Positions 8,527 through 16,612 of a stretch of DNA of 64,000 nucleotides are shown one piece after another. The stretch's first letter is position 1; every line of letters begins with the position of its first letter. Under the pieces are notes generated by a model, which saw only the letters and a list, made by a program, of their open reading frames with translations, was not told the DNA's origin and made no database searches. The stretch comes from Actinoplanes sandaracinus (GTDB taxonomy: Bacteria > Actinomycetota > Actinomycetes > Mycobacteriales > Micromonosporaceae), in the NCBI RefSeq assembly GCF_030009775.1, contig NZ_JASCTH010000015.1, positions 116,187 through 180,186 of the forward strand, read 5' to 3'. The translations under genes were made by a program, and so were the position numbers.

Positions 8527-11346
8527 TCAGTCGCTGGGCAACTGGCCCGGACCGGACAGCGGGGTCGGCGCGCCGTAGAGGTAACCCTGGCCGAGCGGGC
8601 AGCCGAGGGCGGCCATCGCACTGGCGCGATCCTCGGTCTCCAGGCCCTCCGCGACTACGGTGATGCCGAGTTCGGCGCAGATGGCCAGCACCGACCGGCA
8701 CAGGGCTCCGGCACGGTCCGGTGAGGCGTCCACGTCGGTCAGGGTGGAGTCGAGCTTCACGATGTCGACCGGGATGGCGTGCAACTGCGCCAGCGCGTTG
8801 TAGCCGCTGCCGAAGTCGTCGAGCGCCACCCGTACGCCGAGGGATCGCAACCGCTCGACCAGGGCGGCCGCGCAGGGCAGGTCGGGGATGCGCAATGTCT
8901 CGGTGATCTCGATGATGAGTCTTGCGGGCTCCAGGTCGTACCGGTGCAGGGCGGCCCGGACCGAGTCTTCGACCCCCTGGCCGGCCAGGCGCCCGGCGGA
9001 GACGTTGACGTGCACGTCGATCGGCCGGCCGTAGAGCTCCGCCAGCGTGGCGGCGTCGGCGCAGGCGCGGTCCAGGACGAAGTCGTCGATGGCCGCGACC
9101 AGACCGGTGCGTTCGGCCATGGTGACGAAGACGTCGGGGTGCACAGGGCCGGCCACCGGATCGGTCCACCGGGCCAGGGCTTCCACGGCGACCGTCGCCC
9201 CGTCGCTGAGCCGGACGATCGGCTGGTAGTGGACGTCGAAGCCGGCGGCCGCGGGGCTGCCGCCGGACAGCGCGCCCGCCAGGAGGTGCGGCAGGTCGGC
9301 GTTGGGGCCGGAGTCGCGCGGACCGGTGTAGCGGATCAGTTCGCCCTTGCCGCGGCGTTTCACCGCGTACATGGCGGCGTCGGCGCGGCGCAGCAGCAGG
9401 TCGGCGGAGAGGCGGTCACCCGGCTCGGCGGTGACCAGGCCGATGCTGGCGCCGACGCCGACCGAGCGGCCGTCGATCACATAGGGCTCACGCAGCATCG
9501 CCAGGACCCGCTGTCCGACCGCCTCCGCCTCGGCGGCCCACGAATCCGACGAGACATCCGGAGAAGGAGCCGAGACGTCTGGAGAAGGAGCCGAGACGTC
9601 TGGAGAAGGGGAGGGAGCGGGAAGGGTGGGAGAGGAGAGCGGTGTGGAGGCCGACACCGCACCCACGGCAGGCGAACCGGAAAGCGGCGACCCCAGGCCC
9701 GAAACAGGCGAGCCGGAAACCGGCGACCCCGCGCCCGAGACAGGCGAAGCGGCAGCCAGCGGCCCCAAGCCCGAAACAGGCGAGGCCGAAACCGATGACC
9801 CCGGGCCTGAGTCAGGCGAAACGGAAGCCGGCAACCCAAGGCCCGGGTCAGGCGACGCGCCAGCCAGCGGCCCCAACCCCGAAACAGGCAATCCCAAGGT
9901 TGGGTCAGGCGACGCGGTCGGCGATGGGCCGGATGAGGAAGCCTCGGTGGCGCCGCTGGTGTAGGCGGCTTCGGAGACCCGTACCCCGGCTGCGGAAAGC
10001 ACATATCGCCGCTGCCGCACCCCGCCGTCACCGCGGCGGCGCCAAGGTGCCCGGCGCCGTGGTGCCGGAACCGGGGCCGCGCCCTGGTCCAGCACGATGG
10101 CGAACTCGTCGCCGCCGAGCCGGGCCACCAGGTCCTGGGAGCGCACCCCGGCTCGCATCCGCTCGCCGACGGCCTGGAGGACGCGGTCTCCGATGGCGTG
10201 CCCGAAGGTGTCGTTGATCAGTTTGAAGTCGTCGAGGTCGGCGAAGAGCACGGCCACCGGCGTGCCGCGTTTCTGGTGGGCGTCGATCGCGTGGACGAGC
10301 CGCTCCCGGAAGAGGGCCCGGTTCGCCAGGCCGGTCAGCGGATCGTGGTAGGCCTGGTGGTGGAGGCGGCGCTGCGCGGTGGCGACCCGGTCGAAGAGGA
10401 CCGTGTTGTCGATGATGGTGAGCATCTGCCGGGTGACGACGAGGGCCAGGCCGAGCCATCCGAGGTAGGCCTCGAACGGGGTGAGTGAGCCCTCGGCGAC
10501 GATACGCACGACGAGCACCACCCCGGTGACGACGACCGGACCGTACGGGAGCAGCAACCGGAACCAGTCCCGCTCCAGCAGCTCGGGGTCGGGCCGTTGC
10601 GGGACGGGTCGGACCGGGCTGAGCGCTGCCATCGCGATGAACGCCGGCCCGAGCAGGTGCCCCAGGCCTTCGAGCCACAGCGGCCCGCTGCCGAGCAGCC
10701 GGACGGTGTCGGCGACCCCGAACGACAGCAGCGCCGATCCGACGAGCCGCAGCGGCCGCCGCCCGGCCGGTGAGTCGGGGCGGGTGGTGAGCAGGAGCAC
10801 CACCATGGTGAACAGGACGAGGTCGACGACCAGGTAGAGAAGGGTGCGATCGCCCAGCGATGGCACGCCGGGCAGCACCGACCAGGTGAGGGCGAAGACC
10901 GACCCGGTGATGAGCACGCTGTCGATGAGAAGGGCGAGTTGGTCGCGCACGGGTGAGGTGGGCACCGGCAGGGGCCGGGTGCGCACGGCGCCGAGCAGTC
11001 CGACGAGCATGCAGGCGGGCAGCACGAAGAGGCTGAGGTCGGTGAACGCCTGTGGCGGGTCGACGCCGGCCCGCACGGGAAGATGGCCGGCCAGATCCTG
11101 CACCACCCACCAGAGGCGGTTGAGGGACCAGACGAGCAGGCCGCTGCCGGCGAGCAGCCGCCAGCGCCGTGGGAGGCCGCCACGGCGGCGTCCCACGGCC
11201 AGGCAGACGGCTGCCGCGGCAAGGCCGGCCAGCAGCTGGGCCGTGTCGGTGTAGAGGCGGGGGGTGCTCAGGACGAGTTCGCCGAAGGCGACCACACCCA
11301 GCGTGAGCGCCAGCGTGCCGATCAGTCGCGCCGTCGTGATCACCAC
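8527..11346 (-). CDS. membrane GGDEF-EAL cyclic-di-GMP enzyme with split GGDEF domain
   Basis: Putative diguanylate cyclase/phosphodiesterase, 939 residues. The N-terminal 310 residues hold about eight or nine membrane helices. The GGDEF domain begins at YHDPLTGLANRALF, with LFADLDDFKLINDTFGH and the intact GGDEF motif at 411-415. Right after it, residues about 420-602 are a low-complexity Ser/Pro/Gly insertion rich in 12-residue repeats. The GGDEF fold then resumes (VGQRVLAMLREPY, ADAAMYAVKRRGKG). The EAL domain is complete at motif level: VEALARW near 721, DDFGSGYNAL, KLDSTL and VAEGLETE. It follows the PP2C gene by 45 bases on the same strand. The EAL half probably hydrolyses c-di-GMP; cyclase activity of the split half is uncertain. 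Confidence 0.92.
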   Translation of the reverse strand: MVITTARLIGTLALTLGVVAFGELVLSTPRLYTDTAQLLAGLAAAAVCLAVGRRRGGLPRRWRLLAGSGLLVWSLNRLWWVVQDLAGHLPVRAGVDPPQAFTDLSLFVLPACMLVGLLGAVRTRPLPVPTSPVRDQLALLIDSVLITGSVFALTWSVLPGVPSLGDRTLLYLVVDLVLFTMVVLLLTTRPDSPAGRRPLRLVGSALLSFGVADTVRLLGSGPLWLEGLGHLLGPAFIAMAALSPVRPVPQRPDPELLERDWFRLLLPYGPVVVTGVVLVVRIVAEGSLTPFEAYLGWLGLALVVTRQMLTIIDNTVLFDRVATAQRRLHHQAYHDPLTGLANRALFRERLVHAIDAHQKRGTPVAVLFADLDDFKLINDTFGHAIGDRVLQAVGERMRAGVRSQDLVARLGGDEFAIVLDQGAAPVPAPRRRAPWRRRGDGGVRQRRYVLSAAGVRVSEAAYTSGATEASSSGPSPTASPDPTLGLPVSGLGPLAGASPDPGLGLPASVSPDSGPGSSVSASPVSGLGPLAAASPVSGAGSPVSGSPVSGLGSPLSGSPAVGAVSASTPLSSPTLPAPSPSPDVSAPSPDVSAPSPDVSSDSWAAEAEAVGQRVLAMLREPYVIDGRSVGVGASIGLVTAEPGDRLSADLLLRRADAAMYAVKRRGKGELIRYTGPRDSGPNADLPHLLAGALSGGSPAAAGFDVHYQPIVRLSDGATVAVEALARWTDPVAGPVHPDVFVTMAERTGLVAAIDDFVLDRACADAATLAELYGRPIDVHVNVSAGRLAGQGVEDSVRAALHRYDLEPARLIIEITETLRIPDLPCAAALVERLRSLGVRVALDDFGSGYNALAQLHAIPVDIVKLDSTLTDVDASPDRAGALCRSVLAICAELGITVVAEGLETEDRASAMAALGCPLGQGYLYGAPTPLSGPGQLPSD
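9671..9886 (-). repeat. six tandem 36-bp repeats in the GGDEF domain
   Basis: Six units of 36 bp (GGCGAACCGGAAAGCGGCGA... type, plus-strand reading) are followed by a 21-bp partial unit. A second array of 21-bp units (GGAGAAGGAGCCGAGACGTCT) lies near 9560-9610. All keep the reading frame and encode SPVSGLGSP-like and PSPDVSA blocks. Confidence 0.9.
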
Positions 11347-11391
11347 CAGAATCCGGGCCGCGAGGCGTCGCGGCCGGAGTAAAGTACCCGC

Positions 11392-12114
11392 TCAGTCCCC
11401 CGCGGTCACGTCGGCGACGATCACGGTGATGTTGTCCGGCCCGCCGCCGCGCAGGGCGAGATCGATGAGCCTCTCCGCGCTGGACTTGGGGTCCGCAATG
11501 GTGCGCAGCTCTTCTTCGAGGATAGAGTCGGGCACCACGCCGGTGAGGCCGTCGCTGCAGAGCAGCCAGCGGTCGCCGCGCTGCGGTTCGACGATCACGT
11601 AGGCGGGAGTGACCGGCTCCCCCTGGAGGACCCGGGTGACGACGGCCCGCCGCGGGTGGGCGGCCGCTTCCTCCGGCTTGATCAGGCCCTGGTCGACGAG
11701 CATCTGGACGTACGTGTCGTCCTTGGTGAGCTGGTTGAGGCGGCCGGCGCGGAGCAGGTAGGCCCGGGAGTCGCCGACGTGGGCCATCGCCGCCCGCTCG
11801 CCGTTGAAGAGCACCGCCGTCAGCGTGGTGCCCATGCCCTGGAGTGAGGGGTCGGCGGCCACCTGTTCGGCGATCCGGCCGTTGGCGAGTTCGAGTGCGC
11901 GGTGCAGTGCGTCCATCTGGTACTCGGTGTCGATCGGCGTGTCGAGCGCGACCATGGCGTCGATGGCGATCCGGCTGGCCAGATCGCCGGCGGCCATGCC
12001 GCCCATGCCGTCCGCGACGACGAGAAGTTGATCACCGGCGTAGTGACAGTCCTCGTTGTTGCTCCGGACGTGTCCTTGGTCGGTGACGGCCGCCCACCGG
12101 AGGTGCAAGGTCAT
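11392..12114 (-). CDS. PP2C-family Ser/Thr protein phosphatase
   Basis: Soluble PPM-type metal-dependent phosphatase of 240 residues, the catalytic-domain size of the PstP/Stp1 group without its membrane tail. Motifs in order are VRSNNEDCHY, VVADGMGGMAAGD, GMGTTLTAVL, HVGDSRAYLLR, LLCSDGLTGVV and GGPDNITVIVAD, so all metal-binding aspartates are present. The ATG at 12114 begins right before the conserved TLHLRWAAVTDQG; an in-frame ATG 20 codons upstream would add an Arg-rich non-conserved segment. It lies between the receptor-like pair (81 bases upstream) and the GGDEF-EAL gene, so it probably belongs to one signalling unit. No Ser/Thr kinase gene is in the window. Confidence 0.95.
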   Translation of the reverse strand: MTLHLRWAAVTDQGHVRSNNEDCHYAGDQLLVVADGMGGMAAGDLASRIAIDAMVALDTPIDTEYQMDALHRALELANGRIAEQVAADPSLQGMGTTLTAVLFNGERAAMAHVGDSRAYLLRAGRLNQLTKDDTYVQMLVDQGLIKPEEAAAHPRRAVVTRVLQGEPVTPAYVIVEPQRGDRWLLCSDGLTGVVPDSILEEELRTIADPKSSAERLIDLALRGGGPDNITVIVADVTAGD

Positions 12115-12195
12115 GGCGTGCAGCCTGCCAGGTCGGCGCCAACCTGTCTGCAGGTGGTGGGCGGCATGTCGCACATGTCGTTGCGGAAAATGCGC

Positions 12196-13257
12196 TCACT
12201 CCCCGGTGGAGAGCCGTTTGAGGGGCCGTCCGAGGCATCGCGGATCGATTTCCGTCACGGTCCGTGTCGGTGCGATCCACTCCAGTGCCGGGGCCTCGAC
12301 GGCCCAGCCGTGGACGGTGATGCCGCTACGCTGCGCGTCGGCCGCCCGCGGGCAGAGCGTCTTGGACTTCACCTCGCCGTTGGAGATGAAGACCACTTCG
12401 CCGGTGGTCTGGAGCATCGTCGTGGAGGTGTCGTCGACGGAGATGAGCTGTCCCCGGACGACGCGGACGGCTTCACCCTGAGCCTCCGCCCCGGAGGTGG
12501 CGACCTCGATCGCGGTGTCCGGCAGGACGGGGGCGCGGAGGAAGGCGATCCCGACCATGAACGGCATGGCGAAGGCGACCATGACGGCCGGCCAGTGGGT
12601 GGCGATCCGGGCCCAGCGTTCCGGGACCGGGCCGGTCAGCACCGGGCCGAACAGTGGAGGCGCGGCGAGGAGCACGGCCGTCACGTGTTCGCCGGCACGC
12701 ACGGCCTCGATCACCGCAGACCACACGAAGATCCACACCAGAAGGGCGGTGAGCACCGGTACGCCGAGCGTGATCCACCGCATCAGCCACGGCTCCCCCG
12801 GCTGGCCCTGTACCGCGGTCAGCCCGAGGATCGCCACGACCATCATCATCAGCAACGGCAGCATCCGCAGTTGCCAGGTGAAGGCGGCGATGCCGGCCGC
12901 GATCACCACCACCCAGCCGGGCATCCGCAGCGCGGCGACGGCCAGGAACGAGGTGCCGGTCCGCCCCGGAACGCTGACCAGCAGGATGCCGCCGAGCACC
13001 CGGACCAGCAGGATGCCGGCGGGCACGGTCCAGCTCAGCGTGATGAACAGCGCGCCGACCATGCCGAGCGGGTTGATGTACTGCACGAGCAGCAGCATGG
13101 TGGGCAGGTCCTGGCGGCTCAGGTACCACAGCCGCAGCACGAGCAGCAGCAGCGGGAACCCGGGCAGCACGGCGAGCAGCCAGTTCATCTCGGCGCGATA
13201 GCTCTGCCGCGGCAGCACCCGTTCTTTGGAGACCATTCCGGTCTGGATCTCCATCAT
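12196..13257 (-). CDS. polytopic membrane protein with extracytoplasmic C-terminal domain
   Basis: No family recognised with certainty. The 353 residues contain about eight membrane helices (residues 15-235). A soluble C-terminal part of roughly 115 residues follows, with two Cys (TLCPRAAD, DPRCLGRP) that could form a disulfide outside the cell. The ATG at 13257 overlaps the stop of the upstream solute-binding gene as ATGA, so the two are translated together. The arrangement resembles the GlnX partner of GlnH in mycobacteria in general layout (membrane protein plus periplasmic-binding sensor), but sequence homology is not claimed. The open frame continues upstream in the shadow of the neighbour, with no conserved content. 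Confidence 0.75.
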   Translation of the reverse strand: MMEIQTGMVSKERVLPRQSYRAEMNWLLAVLPGFPLLLLVLRLWYLSRQDLPTMLLLVQYINPLGMVGALFITLSWTVPAGILLVRVLGGILLVSVPGRTGTSFLAVAALRMPGWVVVIAAGIAAFTWQLRMLPLLMMMVVAILGLTAVQGQPGEPWLMRWITLGVPVLTALLVWIFVWSAVIEAVRAGEHVTAVLLAAPPLFGPVLTGPVPERWARIATHWPAVMVAFAMPFMVGIAFLRAPVLPDTAIEVATSGAEAQGEAVRVVRGQLISVDDTSTTMLQTTGEVVFISNGEVKSKTLCPRAADAQRSGITVHGWAVEAPALEWIAPTRTVTEIDPRCLGRPLKRLSTGE

Positions 13258-14435
13258 CCCAGTGGGTCTTCCCACGGCAGCCGGCGCACTTCCGGCCGCT
13301 CCACCCGGGGCTGCTCGCCGACCGCGATCGGGGTCTTCTTCTCCGGGTCGGTCTCTATCTGGAGGTTGTCCTCGTACGCCGTCTCCCAGCGGTCGTCCTC
13401 GGGGTCGGCCCAGGAACGGTAGAGGGTGAGGTTGACCAGCGTCTCCAGGGCCGGGTTGTCGCCCACGTTGACGCCCCAGCGTTCGTTGGACTCCAGGCCG
13501 AGGTCCCAGTGCTCGTACTTGGCCGGGAACTCGTGCTTCCAGCCGGCCAGGATGGCGGCGTCGGTGCTGACCGCCTCGACCTCGCCCTTGTCGAGCGCCT
13601 CGAAGCATTCCCGCACCCGGTTCTTCTGGGTCACCACCGCCTCGGCCTCGTCCAGAGCGGTCTGGCTGGTGGAGGTGGAGAGGGTGCAGACCCGCTTGTC
13701 CTTGAGATCCTTGAGGGCGACGACGGGCTGGTGGCCCTTGAGCGTGATCACCGACTGCTCGGTGTAGAGGTAGGGCTGGGAGAACTTCACCCCGTCCGCC
13801 TTCCGCTCCTTGGTGATGCTGTAACTGGCGATCACCAATTGAACCGGCACCCGTTTGCCCTCGGCGTCGGTGGCCTGCATCCGCGCCCGGTCCTCGCTCT
13901 CCAGACCGAAGAAGCGCACGTCGTCGCGGCGGAAACCGAGGTCCTCGGCGATCATGTAGGCGATCTCGATGTCGAAGCCGGACCAGATCCCGCTCGGGTG
14001 GCGGTAGGCGGTGCCGTACTGGTCGTCCTTGACGCCGATGTTCAGCGTGGTCCAGGTGTCGACCTTGGCCTGAGCCCGCAACTCGGCCACCGACGGCGGC
14101 CCGCCGACGAGGAGCCGTCCCAGCGTGACCGCGATGGTCAGCACGATGAGCAGCCCGAGCCCGGCGAGCCGCCAGACCTTGAACCGGTACTCCCGGTCGC
14201 CGACGATCTCCCGCTCGACCTCGGAGATGACCTCCTCGATCACCTCCTGCTGGGTGATGTTCGCCGACGCGATCTCCTCGGCGGTCGGCTCGGGCCGGCC
14301 CGGCTCCGGCGGCGGCGGTGGAGTGCGCAGCAGCAGCCGGATCAGCTCCGGAGCCAGTTGCCGCGGCAGCCGCCACGGCGCCGGTGGCGGCGGCGGCTTC
14401 TCAGCCGGCTCGCCGCCGTTGGTGGTGTCGCCCAT
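13254..14435 (-). CDS. membrane-anchored family 3 solute-binding protein (receptor-like)
   Basis: SBP_bac_3 (amino-acid-type) binding domain displayed on a single membrane helix; 393 residues. Residues 1-100 are cytoplasmic, with proline runs and an acidic EEVISEVERE helix. One helix follows (VWRLAGLGLLIVLTIAVTL) and then the extracellular binding domain, with WSGFDIEIAYMIAEDLGF, VIASYSITKERKADGVKFSQPY and KRVCTLSTSTS. There is no signal peptide or lipobox and no ABC permease or ATPase nearby, so sensing is more likely than transport. The ATG at 14435 has GGAAGGA upstream; ATG 14465 is an alternative. It is coupled by ATGA to the polytopic partner and followed by PP2C and GGDEF-EAL genes. Confidence 0.85.
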   Translation of the reverse strand: MGDTTNGGEPAEKPPPPPAPWRLPRQLAPELIRLLLRTPPPPPEPGRPEPTAEEIASANITQQEVIEEVISEVEREIVGDREYRFKVWRLAGLGLLIVLTIAVTLGRLLVGGPPSVAELRAQAKVDTWTTLNIGVKDDQYGTAYRHPSGIWSGFDIEIAYMIAEDLGFRRDDVRFFGLESEDRARMQATDAEGKRVPVQLVIASYSITKERKADGVKFSQPYLYTEQSVITLKGHQPVVALKDLKDKRVCTLSTSTSQTALDEAEAVVTQKNRVRECFEALDKGEVEAVSTDAAILAGWKHEFPAKYEHWDLGLESNERWGVNVGDNPALETLVNLTLYRSWADPEDDRWETAYEDNLQIETDPEKKTPIAVGEQPRVERPEVRRLPWEDPLG

Positions 14436-14479
14436 CGACCCGTCCTTCCGTCCCAGACGAGTCATGGTGCACGACAATC

Positions 14480-14860
14480 TCAGGGAACGGGATCCCCGGT
14501 CCCGAACGGGACACCCGGCCGGCACCGGGCCAGGCGGGCGGCGGTCAGCCACAGCCCGGCCCGCAGGCCGTGCCGCTCGATCGCGATCAGGGCATAGGCG
14601 CTGCAGGTGGGCGTGTAACGGCACCTGGTGGGCAACCGCGGCGAGATCACCCGATAGCCGCGGATCGCGCCGGTCACGGCCCGCTCGGCGCGGCCTTTCC
14701 GAGCGGGCGTACGGGTGAGCACCGCCATCAACCGCACCATGGCGCTCAGCGAGAAGCAGTCGCAGCCCGGAATGTCACAGTCGCAGTTGGGGGTGCACGC
14801 ATCCAGCCACGAGGAGTGTGACTTCTTCTTCTTTCGCGATTTCCGCACGCTCACGATCAC
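14480..14860 (-). CDS. yidD: YidD-type membrane insertion factor with Cys-rich N-terminal extension
   Basis: The C-terminal 75 residues are a typical YidD domain (IRGYRVISPRLPTRCRYTPTCSAYALIAIERHG), a small amphipathic protein that helps YidC insert membrane proteins. Here it has a 50-residue N-terminal extension: a lysine-rich start (RKSRKKKKSH) and a cysteine cluster CTPNCDCDIPGCDCF of possible metal-binding type. The start is a GTG (14860, or 14854). It is not beside rnpA or yidC, where YidD usually sits, but lies 21 bases after treZ and 44 before the receptor gene, so it may be a second, specialised copy. Confidence 0.88.
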   Translation of the reverse strand: MIVSVRKSRKKKKSHSSWLDACTPNCDCDIPGCDCFSLSAMVRLMAVLTRTPARKGRAERAVTGAIRGYRVISPRLPTRCRYTPTCSAYALIAIERHGLRAGLWLTAARLARCRPGVPFGTGDPVP

Positions 14861-14881
14861 ATGATGGCGGACGAGAGCCGG

Positions 14882-16612
14882 TCAGCGGACCGAGACCACC
14901 GCCGCGCTCTCCGGAGGCAGCACCAGCCGGTCGCGTTCGACGATGACGCCGGGCGAGGTGGCCAGCAGGACCGCGCGCGGCAGAGCCCGCACGCTGACCG
15001 TCTGCGGCGTCCCGGCCAGGTTCGCGGCGACCACACACGGACCGCGCCGGATGACCACGTGCTGGTCGCCGTGCCACACCTCGACCTGGTGCAGCCACGG
15101 GTCGGTGAGCCCGGGCGTGCTCCGGCGCAGCCTGATCAGCTTGCGGTAGAGGTCCAGCATCTCCGCGTGGCCGGGTTTCCCCAGCTCTGACCAGTCGAGT
15201 TTGGAACGCTCGAAGGTCGCCGGGTCCTGTGGGTCGGGCACCTCGGCCTCGTCCCAGCCGTGCGAGGCGAACTCTTTGCGGCGCCCGTTCTGCACGGCCG
15301 CGGCCAGGTCGGGCTCGGGGTGAGAGGTGAAGTACTGCCAGGGGCTGCTGGCCGCCCACTCCTCGCCCATGAAGAGCATCGGGGTGAACGGCGAGGTCAG
15401 CAGCAGCGTGGCGGCGACCTTGAGCAGACCGGGCGAGAGGGTCGCGGTGAGCCGGTCACCGATCGCCCGGTTGCCGATCTGGTCGTGGTTCTGCAGAAAG
15501 GCGACGAACCGGTGGCCGGGGGTGCGCTGCCGGTCGACCGGGCGGCCGTGCCGCCGGCCACGGAAGGACGACCAGGTGCCGGCGTGGAAGAAGGCGCCCT
15601 CCAGCACCGTCCGCAGGACGTCGAGCGAGCCGAAGTCGCCGTAGTAGCCCTGGCGTTCGCCGGTGAGCAGGGTGTGCAGGGCGTGGTGGACGTCGTCGTC
15701 CCACTGGGCGTGCAGGCCGTAACCGCCGCCCTCGCGCGGGGTGATCAGCTTGGCGTCGTTGAGGTCGGACTCGGCGATCAGCGACAGTGGCCGGCGCAGT
15801 TCGGTGGAGAGGCTCTCGACCTCGACAGCCATCTGTTCCAGCAGGTGCACGGCGCCTTCGTCGTGCAGGGCGTGCACGGCGTCCAGCCGCAGGCCGTCGA
15901 CGTGGTAGTCGCGCAGCCACATCAGCACGCTGTCGATGATGTAGCGGCGCACCTGGTCGGAGCCGGGGCCGTCGAGGTTGACCGAGCTGCCCCAGGCGTT
16001 GCTGCCGCCGCCGAGGTAGGGGGCGAACATCGGCGCGTACGCCCCGCTCGGCCCGAAGTGGTTGTAGACCACGTCGAGGACCACGCCGAGGCCCTTGGCG
16101 TGCGCGGCGTCGACGAAGCGTTTGAGGCCGTCGGGGCCGCCGTACGCCTCGTGCGGCGCGAACCAGCAGACCCCGTCGTAACCCCAGTTGTAGGTGCCGT
16201 TGAACGCGTTGACCGGCAGCAGTTCCACCATGTCGACGCCGAGGTCGACGAGGTGGTCCAGCCGCTCGATCGCGGCGTCGAAGGTCCCGGCCGGGGTGAA
16301 CGTGCCGATGTGCAGCTCGTAGAGCACCGAGCCGGGCAGTTGCCGACCGGTCCACGACCCGTCGGTCCAGGCGAAGGCGGAGTGGTCGTAGACCCGGCTC
16401 GGCCCGTGCACACCCCGCGGCTGCCAGGGCGAGCGCGGGTCGGGCAGCGGGTTGTCCGCGTCGGGCAGGAGGAACGCGTAGTCGGTGCCGGCGTCGGCGG
16501 ACGGCACGTCGAGACGCCACCAGCCGTCCTCGGCGGACTCCATCTCGTGTTCCTGGCCGGCGACGACGACACGCACGGGCTTTTCCGGCGCCCAGACCGA
16601 GAAGAGAGTCAT
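14882..16612 (-). CDS. treZ: malto-oligosyltrehalose trehalohydrolase
   Basis: GH13 enzyme that releases trehalose from maltooligosyl-trehalose. It has 576 residues: an N-terminal beta-sandwich (FSVWAPEKPVRVVVAG), then the TIM barrel with VDMVELLPVNAFNG, WGYDGVCWFAPHEAYGGPDGL, the nucleophile region DGLRLDAVHAL, the acid/base in LIAESDLND and the NHDQIGNRA motif. Its ATG overlaps the treY stop as ATGA; it is the last tre gene of treX-treY-treZ. Substrate comes from glycogen chains trimmed by TreX and capped by TreY. Confidence 0.97.
   Translation of the reverse strand: MTLFSVWAPEKPVRVVVAGQEHEMESAEDGWWRLDVPSADAGTDYAFLLPDADNPLPDPRSPWQPRGVHGPSRVYDHSAFAWTDGSWTGRQLPGSVLYELHIGTFTPAGTFDAAIERLDHLVDLGVDMVELLPVNAFNGTYNWGYDGVCWFAPHEAYGGPDGLKRFVDAAHAKGLGVVLDVVYNHFGPSGAYAPMFAPYLGGGSNAWGSSVNLDGPGSDQVRRYIIDSVLMWLRDYHVDGLRLDAVHALHDEGAVHLLEQMAVEVESLSTELRRPLSLIAESDLNDAKLITPREGGGYGLHAQWDDDVHHALHTLLTGERQGYYGDFGSLDVLRTVLEGAFFHAGTWSSFRGRRHGRPVDRQRTPGHRFVAFLQNHDQIGNRAIGDRLTATLSPGLLKVAATLLLTSPFTPMLFMGEEWAASSPWQYFTSHPEPDLAAAVQNGRRKEFASHGWDEAEVPDPQDPATFERSKLDWSELGKPGHAEMLDLYRKLIRLRRSTPGLTDPWLHQVEVWHGDQHVVIRRGPCVVAANLAGTPQTVSVRALPRAVLLATSPGVIVERDRLVLPPESAAVVSVR

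Noticed and set aside
8084-9169. Minus-strand 361-residue frame overlapping the GGDEF-EAL gene end
   Set aside because: Arg/Gly/Pro-rich shadow of the EAL domain; no domain and no start context.
13258-14376. Long open frame that would extend the polytopic membrane protein upstream by some 370 residues
   Set aside because: It is Arg/Gly/Ala-rich shadow sequence of the solute-binding gene in another frame; the ATGA overlap at 13257 marks the real start.
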